A stretch of 64,000 bases of DNA from Neorhizobium sp. JUb45 (GTDB taxonomy: Bacteria > Pseudomonadota > Alphaproteobacteria > Rhizobiales > Rhizobiaceae), in contig NZ_SLYW01000001.1 of assembly GCF_004343585.1 (NCBI RefSeq), positions 930,001 to 994,000 of the forward strand, read 5' to 3'. The translations under genes and the position numbers were made by a program. Positions 36,676 to 44,676 of this stretch are shown piece after piece. Below the pieces are notes generated by a model that saw only the letters and a list, made by a program, of their open reading frames with translations, was not told the DNA's origin and did no database searches. Every line of letters begins with the position of its first letter. The first letter of the stretch is position 1.

Positions 36676-36753
36676 ATGCTCGGGCCTGTCCCGAGCATCT
36701 GCCAACTCCAGATCTTGGCACCGTGTTTAGACCCTCGGGACTGGCCCGAGGGT
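36676..36753. repeat. Pair of palindromic intergenic repeats
   Basis: Two hairpins with 9-bp stems and 5-base loops: ATGCTCGGG...CCCGAGCAT at 36676-36698 and ACCCTCGGG...CCCGAGGGT at 36731-36753. Both share a CTCGGG-N5-CCCGAG core, a style common in dispersed repeats of alphaproteobacteria. They sit in the gap between convergent genes and may act in mRNA 3' end protection. Confidence 0.7.
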
Positions 36754-36787
36754 GACATCGCGAGGGATACTGGTTGGGTCAGTACGG

Positions 36788-37675
36788 TCAGGCGAGGAGT
36801 AGTTGCAGCCTGCTCAGCGTCAACCGGCACTGCCGACACAGCGCCTCGTTGCGGCCGTCGCGATAATAGCTGAGTGCAATGACCGCGCCATAAAGCGCCC
36901 AGCCTTCCGCCCGTAGCCAGTCGTCATCCGATAAGCCGAGAACCTCGCGAAAGCGGTCGCGGGCGGCGGGATCGATCCAGACCCAGGCCGTTGCGTAATC
37001 GGCCGCCGGATCGCCAACGGCAGCAAGTCCCCAATCCAGAACGGCATGCAGCCGCCCATCTCGGGCAAGCAGATTGTCGGCCTTCAGATCGCCGTGCAGC
37101 CAGACGGATTGTTTCGGCAGGGGGCGAGCGCAAGCCCGTTTCCACAGCCGGTGCGCCGCTTCGCTGTCGATCTCGTCGGCAAGCATGTCAATGGCGGGGC
37201 GCGTGACCGGCGACAGGTCATCGAGCGCAACGCCACGCCGGTTGTTAAGCGGGCCGGAACGTGGGGCGCCTGTCGTGTCTTTTTCATGCAGCGCGCGCAG
37301 GAACGCGGCGAGATCGTCTGCGGCCTCAACAGGATCGGCAAGCTTGTCCGGTGTCGCAAGATCACCGTCCAGCCAGTCGAAAATGCCGAAATCGACCGGT
37401 TTGCTAAGATCGGCCGTGCCGCGGTAGCGCAGGTTGGGCACGGAGAGCGGGAGGCCCTGCATGTGCGGCAGCCAGTCGAGTTCCTTGGCGATCAAATCAA
37501 TGGCGTGGCCACGGCGTGGAAGCCGCAGCAAAAGCGTATCACCCAGTTGGTAAAGCGCATTATCCGTGCCGGAGGACGTGATCCGCTCGCACGGCAGATC
37601 GGCCCATTGCGGTGTGTGCTGGCGCAGCAAACGGGCGATCAGGGCGTCGTCGATAAAGATGTCATCATCATGCAT
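36788..37675 (-). CDS. Aminoglycoside phosphotransferase-fold kinase
   Basis: A 295-residue protein of the APH/choline kinase superfamily. The nucleotide lobe (SSGTDNALYQLGDTLLLRL) precedes the catalytic loop WLHGDLKADNLL (about residue 193) and the metal-binding VLDWGLAAVGDPAADY. All key residues are present, so it should be an active small-molecule kinase. Members phosphorylate aminoglycosides, choline, homoserine or sugars; the substrate here is unknown. It is followed upstream on the same strand by a DhaL-like gene, 55 bp away. Confidence 0.85.
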   Translation of the reverse strand: MHDDDIFIDDALIARLLRQHTPQWADLPCERITSSGTDNALYQLGDTLLLRLPRRGHAIDLIAKELDWLPHMQGLPLSVPNLRYRGTADLSKPVDFGIFDWLDGDLATPDKLADPVEAADDLAAFLRALHEKDTTGAPRSGPLNNRRGVALDDLSPVTRPAIDMLADEIDSEAAHRLWKRACARPLPKQSVWLHGDLKADNLLARDGRLHAVLDWGLAAVGDPAADYATAWVWIDPAARDRFREVLGLSDDDWLRAEGWALYGAVIALSYYRDGRNEALCRQCRLTLSRLQLLLA

Positions 37676-37730
37676 GGGCCGACGCTAGAAAAGACAAATG
37701 ACACCCGCATGACGCGTGCCTTCGAAGATT

Positions 37731-38321
37731 TCAATTTTCCTGGCTCAGTGCATCCCGCATGGCGCGGATGACGAGGATGGATGACAGTTCACCTGCGCCG
37801 CGTGCGGGAAACCCTGCCGGCTTGTCTTCGGCCGCCGTGGTGGCCGCCTCGAGGCAGGCCGGAATTCCACCACCCGCCTGCGCCTCTGCGGAATAGGCTT
37901 TTGCCGCCCGCAGCCAGACGCTGGCGATCTCGGCACCGCCGGGTTCACGCTCGGCATGGTCGCGAAAGCTTGTCGCCATCGCGGCGAAGGCGTTGCCAAA
38001 GTCTTCAGCCAGAATGGAGCGCTTGCGCATCAGCGCGCTGCCGGCGCGGCGGAATGCGCTGGCATAGAGGCGAGGTGCGACGCCTGGTATGGTCAGCAGG
38101 GTTTCGGCAGCAAGGTCGAAATAGCGGCCGGGGGTCCATTCGGACGGTTCAAGGCCGGCAAGAGCTGCCTCGATGGCGTCGAACATGTCGGGTGTGATCG
38201 CACCGTGGTCGCCGCGGCCTTCCTGGTCCGTCAGGTGCACCAGCCGGTGGCTGTTTTCGTTGATCGCCACGGCGATCTCGGAGAACATCTCGAAGATTGA
38301 AACGCTGTCGGTGTTCCGCAT
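37731..38321 (-). CDS. Divergent DhaL/DAK2-like protein, probably inactive
   Basis: A 196-residue helical protein that I align by eye to DhaL, the ADP-binding subunit of dihydroxyacetone kinase. NSHRLVHLTDQEGRGDHG matches the DhaL motif L-D-R-E-I-G-D-A-D-H-G with a one-residue deletion and loss of the middle metal-binding aspartate. IPACLEAATTAAE matches the VPVALEAASSIAE helix. The glycine-rich GGASGPL loop is replaced by PGVAPRL. It is therefore likely a non-catalytic relative. No DhaK partner is nearby. Identification is moderate and needs profile search. Confidence 0.55.
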   Translation of the reverse strand: MRNTDSVSIFEMFSEIAVAINENSHRLVHLTDQEGRGDHGAITPDMFDAIEAALAGLEPSEWTPGRYFDLAAETLLTIPGVAPRLYASAFRRAGSALMRKRSILAEDFGNAFAAMATSFRDHAEREPGGAEIASVWLRAAKAYSAEAQAGGGIPACLEAATTAAEDKPAGFPARGAGELSSILVIRAMRDALSQEN

Positions 38322-38643
38322 GAACCCTGCCTTTCTTTCTTGTGCCTCTCCGGTCTTTCAAAAAGTTTTTAGCTTGGCAAGGGTAGAAAGCCGGTGAAAG
38401 TAGGCTGCTTGGCGAGATTTGGGCGAAACGGAGTGGCGCTCGATGGTCCAATTTATTGTGCGCTGCCGCATTGTCTTGCAGCCCAGAATGCCGGGAAAAC
38501 AGGGCTTATGTTGTCATTTCGGCCCGAAGTCATAAAACAGGCCGCGTCGCCCGTTCTTCTGCCCTCACGGCCTTTTACGATTTTTCGTAATCGGTGATCA
38601 CAAATTGCGGCGCGGGCGCTTTTTCCACAAGCGCCCGCTAAAA
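38322..38643. other. Intergenic region with hairpins, no gene seen
   Basis: A 322-bp gap with no convincing open frame. It holds a 9-bp GC stem at 38613-38639 (GCGGGCGCT with AGCGCCCGC) immediately past the 3' end of the minus-strand ABC operon, and a weak stem TTACGA-TTTT-TCGTAA at 38576-38591. Neither has a clear T-run in the operon's direction. The first may still help stop or stabilise the operon transcript. Confidence 0.5.
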
Positions 38644-39705
38644 TTAGTCGCGGATCACGAGAAGATCGCCGGCCGAAAAGCGCAGGGTTACGACCTCGTC
38701 GGGCGCGGGCATGACGAGATCCGGCGAGTTGAACATGTCGAACGAGACAGTGTTCTTGCCCACCGCGATGCGGGTTCGCACCACCGAGCCGAGGAAGTTT
38801 GCCGAAACCACCTTGCCGGTCAGGGCGGTGTCGCCCTTGGCGCTTTCGGACAGCGAGCCCGCTTCCGGGCGCAAAGCCAGCGAGATGGTTTCGCCACCGG
38901 TCTTGTCGGCTATCGATTCGCGCAGTGCAATCGTCTGGTCGCCGATCATCACGGTGCCGGCGGCCGGATCGACGATCGTTGCCTCAATGATGTTGAGCGT
39001 GCCGACGAAGGAGGCGACGAAGCGTGTGGTCGGGCGGTTGTAGATGTCAGATGGCGTGCCGATCTGGTCGGCGCGGCCGGCATTCATGACGACGATGCGG
39101 TCGGAGATCGACAGCGCCTCTTCCTGGTCATGGGTAACGAAAACGGTGGTGATGCCGAGCTGGCGCTGGATCTGGCGGATTTCCTCACGCAGCGACACGC
39201 GGATCTTTGCGTCGAGAGCGGAGAGTGGCTCGTCCAGCAACAGGACCTGCGGCTTTGGCGCAAGCGCGCGCGCCAGTGCCACGCGCTGCTGCTGGCCGCC
39301 GGACATCTGGTAGGGGTAACGGTCGGCCAGATGTTCGAGATGGATGAGTTTCAGCATCTCCTTCACCCGCGTCTCGATTTCGGCTTTCGGCTGGCCTGCG
39401 ACCTTGAGGCCGAAGGCGACGTTGTCGAACACGGTCATGTTCGGGAAGAGCGCGTAGGCCTGAAACACCATGCCGATATTGCGCTGGTTGGGTTTCAGTC
39501 GCGTCTGATCCTTGCCGTTGATATGGATCGTGCCGCCGCTCGGCTGCTCGAAGCCGGCGATCATGCGCAGGATCGTCGTCTTGCCGCAGCCGGACGGGCC
39601 GAGGAAGGAGATGAACTCGCCCTTTTCGATCGCCATGTTGAAATCATGGACGACCTGGGTCTGGCCAAAGCTCTTCTTGATGTTTGCGAGTGCGAGAAAG
39701 GGCAT
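38644..39705 (-). CDS. ABC importer ATP-binding protein (PotA/FbpC type)
   Basis: A 353-residue ATPase. Motifs: Walker [12 protein letters not shown] (about residue 38), signature [15 protein letters not shown] (Met replaces the usual Leu), Walker B VLLLDEPLSALD and H-loop FVTHDQEEALSISDR. A TOBE-type region (LALRPEAGSL onward) follows. It is the last gene of the minus-strand operon, 11 bp after the inner permease. Polyamine, phosphonate or iron-type importers share this build. Confidence 0.88.
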   Translation of the reverse strand: MPFLALANIKKSFGQTQVVHDFNMAIEKGEFISFLGPSGCGKTTILRMIAGFEQPSGGTIHINGKDQTRLKPNQRNIGMVFQAYALFPNMTVFDNVAFGLKVAGQPKAEIETRVKEMLKLIHLEHLADRYPYQMSGGQQQRVALARALAPKPQVLLLDEPLSALDAKIRVSLREEIRQIQRQLGITTVFVTHDQEEALSISDRIVVMNAGRADQIGTPSDIYNRPTTRFVASFVGTLNIIEATIVDPAAGTVMIGDQTIALRESIADKTGGETISLALRPEAGSLSESAKGDTALTGKVVSANFLGSVVRTRIAVGKNTVSFDMFNSPDLVMPAPDEVVTLRFSAGDLLVIRD

Positions 39706-39716
39706 TGGGAAAACCT

Positions 39717-40505
39717 TTAAGGACGGGACTGTGTCAGCTTGCCGAAGCGCGACACGAGCTGGATGAGGCCCATGGAAAGCCAGGTGATGGCAAAGGCGAT
39801 GATGGCGAGTGCCGAAGGCTCATAGGCCTTGTTGGCGCCGACCAACTGCAGATAGGGGCCGAAGGCCGGACGGTTGAGCAGCGCTGCCATGGTGAATTCG
39901 CCGATGACGATGGCGAATGTGATGAAGGCGCCCGACAGCACGCCCGACATGACGTTCGGGAAGATGCACTTGAACAGGATGGTCGGCCATTTGGCACCGA
40001 GGATTTCGGCAGCTTCCGTCAGCGTGCGCACGTCGATGGTGCGCATGGCGGTATCGACCGAGCGGTACATATAGGGCAGCGACAGGGTGATATAGGACAT
40101 CACCAGCAGGATATTGGTGCCGAAGGTCGAGCCGGTGAAGGGGATGTAGGATGAGGAATTGTAGAGCCTGAGATAACCGAACACGATGACGATGGCCGGG
40201 ATGACCAGCGGCATCAGCGTGACGAATTCCACGAAGGGGCGCATCTGCGGCAGGCGCAGGCGTACCCAATAGGCGGTGGGCACGACCAGCAGCATGCCGA
40301 AGGCGATGGTGAACAGCGCCATCAGCATCGAGAAGCCAAATGTCTGCTGGAACTGCACGTCGGAAAACACCGAGCCATAGGCATCCAGCGAATATTCGCC
40401 TCGGCGCATGCGCAGCGAAAATTCGAACGTGCCAAGCAGCGGCACGAAGAAATAGGTGACGCCGACGGCGATGGCGAGCCAGGCGAAAAATTTGCTCATC
40501 TTCAT
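39717..40505 (-). CDS. ABC importer permease, PotC type
   Basis: A 262-residue inner-membrane permease with six hydrophobic segments and the docking loop LTEAAEILGAKWPTILFKCIFP near residue 165. It begins 10 bp after the stop of the partner permease. The length fits PotC-like subunits (about 260-270). A start six bases later (MSKFFAW) is also possible. Confidence 0.87.
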   Translation of the reverse strand: MKMSKFFAWLAIAVGVTYFFVPLLGTFEFSLRMRRGEYSLDAYGSVFSDVQFQQTFGFSMLMALFTIAFGMLLVVPTAYWVRLRLPQMRPFVEFVTLMPLVIPAIVIVFGYLRLYNSSSYIPFTGSTFGTNILLVMSYITLSLPYMYRSVDTAMRTIDVRTLTEAAEILGAKWPTILFKCIFPNVMSGVLSGAFITFAIVIGEFTMAALLNRPAFGPYLQLVGANKAYEPSALAIIAFAITWLSMGLIQLVSRFGKLTQSRP

Positions 40506-40515
40506 GGTCGCGCCC

Positions 40516-41388
40516 TCACTTTTGCCAGCGTTCGGCGCGCATACGCAGCCAGATGTACAGCACGTTGGAGAGGCCGGTGATGACGATCATGCCGAGCGCC
40601 AGTGCATAACCAAGATTGGGGTTATGCAACACGTCGCCGCGGATCTGCGCATACAGCAGGATCGGCACGATGTTGAGCGAGGCGCCAGTCAGCGCATAGG
40701 CCGTGGCGATGGCGCCAAAGGCGTTGGCGAACAGCAACAGGGATGTGCCGAGCAGGCTCGGCCACAGGATCGGCAGGCCGATCATCCTCCAGTATTGCCA
40801 TGTCGAGGCACCGAGGATTTCGGAAGCCTCACGCCATTCCTTTTTCAGGCCGTCCAAAGCTGGCGTCAGGATCAGCACCATCAGCGGGATCTGGAAGAAC
40901 ATGTAGGTGATGGTCAGGCCGAAAAAGGAAAGAAGGTTGAAGCCGGTCGAATAGAGATTGAAGCCGAACCAGTCGCGCAGGAAGACCGTCACGAGGCCGG
41001 TGCGGCCCAGCGTGGCGATAAAGGCGAAGGCGAGCGGCACGCCGGCAAAGTTGGAGGCGACGCCGGAAAAGGTCAAAAGGCCGTTGCGGATCCACGAGGG
41101 CAGGCCGCCGAGCACGATCGCCCAGGCCAGCGCAAAGCCGATCAGCGCGCCACCGAGCGAGGAGGCAAGCGAGACCTTTATCGAGATCCAGTAGGCGGAC
41201 AGAATGGTCGGCGTAAACAGGTCGGCGATGTTCTGGAAGGTGAACTGACCTTCGGCGTTAAAAAACGCGCCGGTGACGAGATAAAGCGTCGGAACGATCA
41301 GGAACATCAGGGCAAAGATCATGAACGGCGCGATGCCGAGCCAGTCGATGATCGTGCGACGGTCGATGAAGGGGGATGCGGTGGACAT
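40516..41388 (-). CDS. ABC importer permease, PotB type
   Basis: A 290-residue permease with six membrane segments (FMIFALMFLIVPTLYLVTG first) and the docking loop WREASEILGASTWQYWRMIGLP near residue 205. I take ATG 41388; the codon before it is TTG. It lies downstream of the binding protein across a hairpin with a T-run (41413-41445), so its expression is probably lower than that of the binding protein. Confidence 0.87.
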   Translation of the reverse strand: MSTASPFIDRRTIIDWLGIAPFMIFALMFLIVPTLYLVTGAFFNAEGQFTFQNIADLFTPTILSAYWISIKVSLASSLGGALIGFALAWAIVLGGLPSWIRNGLLTFSGVASNFAGVPLAFAFIATLGRTGLVTVFLRDWFGFNLYSTGFNLLSFFGLTITYMFFQIPLMVLILTPALDGLKKEWREASEILGASTWQYWRMIGLPILWPSLLGTSLLLFANAFGAIATAYALTGASLNIVPILLYAQIRGDVLHNPNLGYALALGMIVITGLSNVLYIWLRMRAERWQK

Positions 41389-41412
41389 CAATGCCGCCGT
41401 TTCTGCCGGAGG

Positions 41413-41445
41413 AATAAAAGCCTCCCCGCGTTGAAACGGGGAGGC
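41413..41445 (-). terminator. Intra-operon terminator/attenuator
   Basis: GCCTCCCCG and CGGGGAGGC form a 9-bp perfect stem (41420-41445). On the minus strand it is followed by TTTTATT. It lies 12 bp after the binding-protein stop and before the permease gene. Partial termination here would give more binding protein than membrane components, a common need in ABC operons. Confidence 0.8.
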
Positions 41446-41457
41446 CGATTTCAGACA

Positions 41458-42561
41458 TTACTGGATGTTGGCGCCAACAACCTTGTCCCACTGGGTGGTG
41501 ATTGCGGTCTTGCCAGCGGCCTGATCGTCGAGCGTCGGGAACTTTGCCTTTTCATAGGCAGCGGCCGGCGGCAGGGCGTCGAGCATTTCCTTCGGGATCT
41601 TGTTGTTCTTGGCAAGATCGTTGAAGCGGATCGGGTGGCAATAGCCCTTCAGGTAACCCAGCTGGCCTTCGTCGGAGTAGATGTATTCCATCCACAGCTT
41701 GGCAGCGTTCGGGTGCGGTGCGAAGGCCGAGATCGCCTGTACGTAGACGCCGGCTACAACGCCGGTTTCCGGAACGACGACTTCGAGCGGCGGGTTGCCC
41801 TTCAGCGTGTCGCGCCAGGACAGACCGTTGTAGTCCCAGGCGATGACGATCGGGGTGGAGCCCTGAGCGAGCGAAGCGGACTTGCCGATGACGGGCACAA
41901 AATTGCCGGCCTTGTTGATTTCGGCAAACAGCTTAAGGCCGGCTTCACCAGCCTTGGTGGCATCGGTTTCGCCAGCGGCGATACCGGCGGCGTAAACGCC
42001 CTGAACGGCCTGGTTGGACGAGCGCGGGTCACCGGCGAGAGCAACCGAGTTGGCGTAGTCCGAACCGGTCAGGTCTTTCCAGTCCTTCGGGACCTTCTTG
42101 ACGATGTCGGTGTTCACGATGAAGGAGAGAACGCCGTAATAATCGCCGTACCAGTAACCTTCAGCATCCTTGGCGTCGTCCGGGATCGAAGCCCAGGTCG
42201 ATACCTTGTAGGGCTGGATCAGCTTTTCAGCCTTGGAGGATGGGCCGAAGGAGAGACCGACGTCGATGACGTCAGGCGCCTGCGGGCCGGTATTGCCCTT
42301 GTTGGCCTTGATGGCTTCGATTTCGTCGCCCGAGCTTGCATCCGGGTTCAGTTCGTTGACTTCGATGCCGTACTTGGCCTTGAAGCCGGCAATGATGTCG
42401 CCGTAACCGCACCAGCTGTGGGGCAGAGCGATGGTGGTGAGCGAGCCTTCCTTCTTGGCGGCTGCGATCAGCTCTGCGCTCGGCTCGGCGAAGGCAAAAC
42501 TGGTCGAAGCAACGACCATGGCGGTGGTGATGGACAGAAGACGTTTGGTCTTGGTGATCAC
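41458..42561 (-). CDS. Periplasmic solute-binding protein (PotD/AfuA-like)
   Basis: A 367-residue receptor with a Sec signal (LLSITTAMVVASTSFAFA, cleaved before EPSAEL). The mature chain starts like iron/polyamine-class receptors (AAKKEGSLTTIALPHSWCGY). GDYYGVLSFIVNTDIVKK and YLKGYCHPIRFNDLAK follow. GTG 42561 is the start, with AGGAGG six bases before it. The ligand is unknown. An RpiR-type regulator is encoded 130 bp upstream on the same strand. Confidence 0.86.
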   Translation of the reverse strand: MITKTKRLLSITTAMVVASTSFAFAEPSAELIAAAKKEGSLTTIALPHSWCGYGDIIAGFKAKYGIEVNELNPDASSGDEIEAIKANKGNTGPQAPDVIDVGLSFGPSSKAEKLIQPYKVSTWASIPDDAKDAEGYWYGDYYGVLSFIVNTDIVKKVPKDWKDLTGSDYANSVALAGDPRSSNQAVQGVYAAGIAAGETDATKAGEAGLKLFAEINKAGNFVPVIGKSASLAQGSTPIVIAWDYNGLSWRDTLKGNPPLEVVVPETGVVAGVYVQAISAFAPHPNAAKLWMEYIYSDEGQLGYLKGYCHPIRFNDLAKNNKIPKEMLDALPPAAAYEKAKFPTLDDQAAGKTAITTQWDKVVGANIQ

Positions 42562-42691
42562 GGGATCCTCCTGAGGTTTTCAGTTCGTGTCGGGCGACAC
42601 TCGTAGAGCCGGTTCATGTATCGTATGTGACAGTATGCACAGCTGAGCATGCATCAATGCAAAGCTTTGGATTTCCACGGATTTTAGTGGA

Positions 42692-43600
42692 TCACTCCTC
42701 TTTTACGCGATCGTTTTTCCCCAAACGGCGGAAAAGACGGCTTCGCTCGAAAAGATTTTCCAAGGAATGCATGCGTTTGCGGGTGGTTTCCCAGCCTGCA
42801 CTCTGTACCGCCTCGATCAGCGCTTCCACAATAAACAGCGTGACCACCGAAGAATCCCAAGCGGAGGGCGCCTCGATGCGGGATTTGAACGTGTGGCGGG
42901 CATGGCGGACCACCGGCGAGGCCCAGAGGTCGGTGAACAAGACAATGACGACGCCGGCCGCTTTGGCGGCTTCCGCCAGCGTCGCCATCTCCTGCTCGTA
43001 ACGGCGGATATCGAAGATCACCAGAACGTCGCCGGCATTCATGTTGAGCACATGCTGCGGCCATGAACTGGAATTGTTGGAAATCAGCGTGGTGCGTGGC
43101 CGGATCACCTGCATGTGGGTGAAAAAATACTCGGCAAGCGAGCCAGTGATGCGGCCGCCGATGAAATAGAGGTGGCGATCCAGATCCTGCAGCAGAGCCG
43201 TCGTGCCGTCGAACGCCGCGATGTCGATCTCGGCTAGCGTGTCGCGCAAATTGTCGGTCACGGCTTCGGCAAAGCGGTTGAGGATATGGGTATCGGGGGC
43301 ACGCGCGGCCCAGCGGTCCTGCCAGTGATCGTGCTTGGCGATCGGGTTGGAAATCGTTGCTTCCAGCTCCTGATGCAGGCGCAGCTGGAATTCGGGATAA
43401 CCCTTGAAGCCAAGTTTCTGCACGGCGCGCGCCACCGTCGCCGTCGAAACACCGGCGTTTTCCGCAGTCGCGGTTATGCTGCCAAGCCCAGACACCGGAT
43501 AGTTCTCCAGCAGGCTATCCGCCAGTTTCCTCTCGGTCGGCGTCAGTCCGTCGTAGCCGCGGCGTATGACGTCTGACACTGTGCGCGAGGTCTCTGGCAC
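42692..43600 (-). CDS. RpiR/MurR-family transcriptional regulator
   Basis: A 302-residue regulator. An N-terminal RpiR helix-turn-helix (LTPTERKLADSLLENYP, then VSTATVARAVQKLGFKGY) precedes a SIS sugar-phosphate-binding domain (about residues 120-265, with LYFIGGRITGSLAEYF). SIS effectors are phosphosugars or related compounds. It begins at GTG 43600, the only visible option, and probably controls the ABC operon downstream. It is divergent from the amidohydrolase gene, so it may also affect that cluster; the 171-bp gap shows no clear palindrome. Confidence 0.87.
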   Translation of the reverse strand: MPETSRTVSDVIRRGYDGLTPTERKLADSLLENYPVSGLGSITATAENAGVSTATVARAVQKLGFKGYPEFQLRLHQELEATISNPIAKHDHWQDRWAARAPDTHILNRFAEAVTDNLRDTLAEIDIAAFDGTTALLQDLDRHLYFIGGRITGSLAEYFFTHMQVIRPRTTLISNNSSSWPQHVLNMNAGDVLVIFDIRRYEQEMATLAEAAKAAGVVIVLFTDLWASPVVRHARHTFKSRIEAPSAWDSSVVTLFIVEALIEAVQSAGWETTRKRMHSLENLFERSRLFRRLGKNDRVKEE

Positions 43601-43771
43601 GGATGCTATGTTCCCCTCCGGTCTTTGCCGGTTTGAGCGAAATTAACAATCGAGCGGTGGCTCCTGTCAATGGCGGCATTGAAAAGATTCTTTCAGAAAG
43701 GCGATTGACCTCAACCAAAAGATGAAGAATTCTTTTCTTGATGGTTTTTTAACCAACCCGGCGGGGCATGC

Positions 43772-44542
43772 ATGTTGGTGCAGTCTGCAGTTCTGACAGA
43801 GGCGGATGGCGATCCGGTTGCGGTCGACAATGCCGGTGGTCGCAGCGATGTGCTGCTGGTCTGCGAACATGCCTCCAACCGGCTGCCCGAAGGCTATGGC
43901 GATCTCGGTCTGCCGGCCGATGCGCTGACATCGCATATCGCCTGGGACCCCGGCGCTCTTGCTGTTTCCCAACGCATCGCGAAAAATCTGGATGCCGTGC
44001 TGGTCTACCAGCGATTTTCTCGGCTGATCTATGATTGCAACAGGCCGCCGACGTCGCCGGCTGCGATGCGCGATGTCAGTGAAGTGTTTCGCATTCCCGG
44101 CAACGAGAACCTGTCGGAGGCGGAGAAGGCGCGGCGAACTGCGGCGCTCTATCTGCCGTTTCAGGGACGGATTGCACAGGAAATTGCTGCCCGGACAAAA
44201 GCGGGCAGGGCGACTGTGCTGGTGACGGTGCACAGCTTTACGCCGGTCTATTACGGCCAGAAGCGCGAAGTGGAGATCGGCTTTCTGCATGATCGGGACA
44301 GTCGGCTGGCCGATCGCATGCTGGCGGCGGCTGCCGATACAAACCTGTACCTGATCGCCCGCAACGAACCTTACGGGGCCGCCGATGGCGTGACCCACAC
44401 GCTGGAAGTCCATGCCATCGGGCCAGGGCTTCTCAATGTCATGATCGAGATAAGGAACGATTTGATTACAGATGATGTCGGCCAAGGATTCGTGGCCGAT
44501 TTCCTGACGGGTCTGCTGCGCGAAAGCCTCGTGGACGCCTGA
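43772..44542 (+). CDS. N-formylglutamate amidohydrolase-family protein
   Basis: A 256-residue protein of the HutG2/FGase family, zinc-dependent peptidase-like amidohydrolases acting on glutamyl amides. Visible features are LLVCEHASNRLPEGYG (about residue 30), VLVTVHSFTPVY (about 150), EIGFLHDRDSRLADRM and HTLEVHAIGPGLLNVMIEIR. It opens a plus-strand cluster with a permease, a glutamine-synthetase-like ligase and two dehydrogenases. No other histidine-degradation gene is nearby, so a role in cleaving a gamma-glutamyl intermediate is possible (inference). Confidence 0.8.
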   Translation: MLVQSAVLTEADGDPVAVDNAGGRSDVLLVCEHASNRLPEGYGDLGLPADALTSHIAWDPGALAVSQRIAKNLDAVLVYQRFSRLIYDCNRPPTSPAAMRDVSEVFRIPGNENLSEAEKARRTAALYLPFQGRIAQEIAARTKAGRATVLVTVHSFTPVYYGQKREVEIGFLHDRDSRLADRMLAAAADTNLYLIARNEPYGAADGVTHTLEVHAIGPGLLNVMIEIRNDLITDDVGQGFVADFLTGLLRESLVDA

Positions 44543-44676
44543 CGAAAGACTTCTAGGGAAACAGCTAATGTCCGGCGCCGACACCGAAATATCGGGCGAT
44601 GCCGAAAATCGTACTGGGGGCGTTGCTCGGCCATTCCGGCCGGTCGCCTGTTTTTTCTTTGATCAGGAGAGAAGGC

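Noticed and set aside
40456..42606. 716-codon plus-strand frame across the permease and binding-protein genes
   Set aside because: Low-complexity His/Asp/Gly/Arg-rich translation with no motifs; the minus-strand ABC genes explain the region fully.
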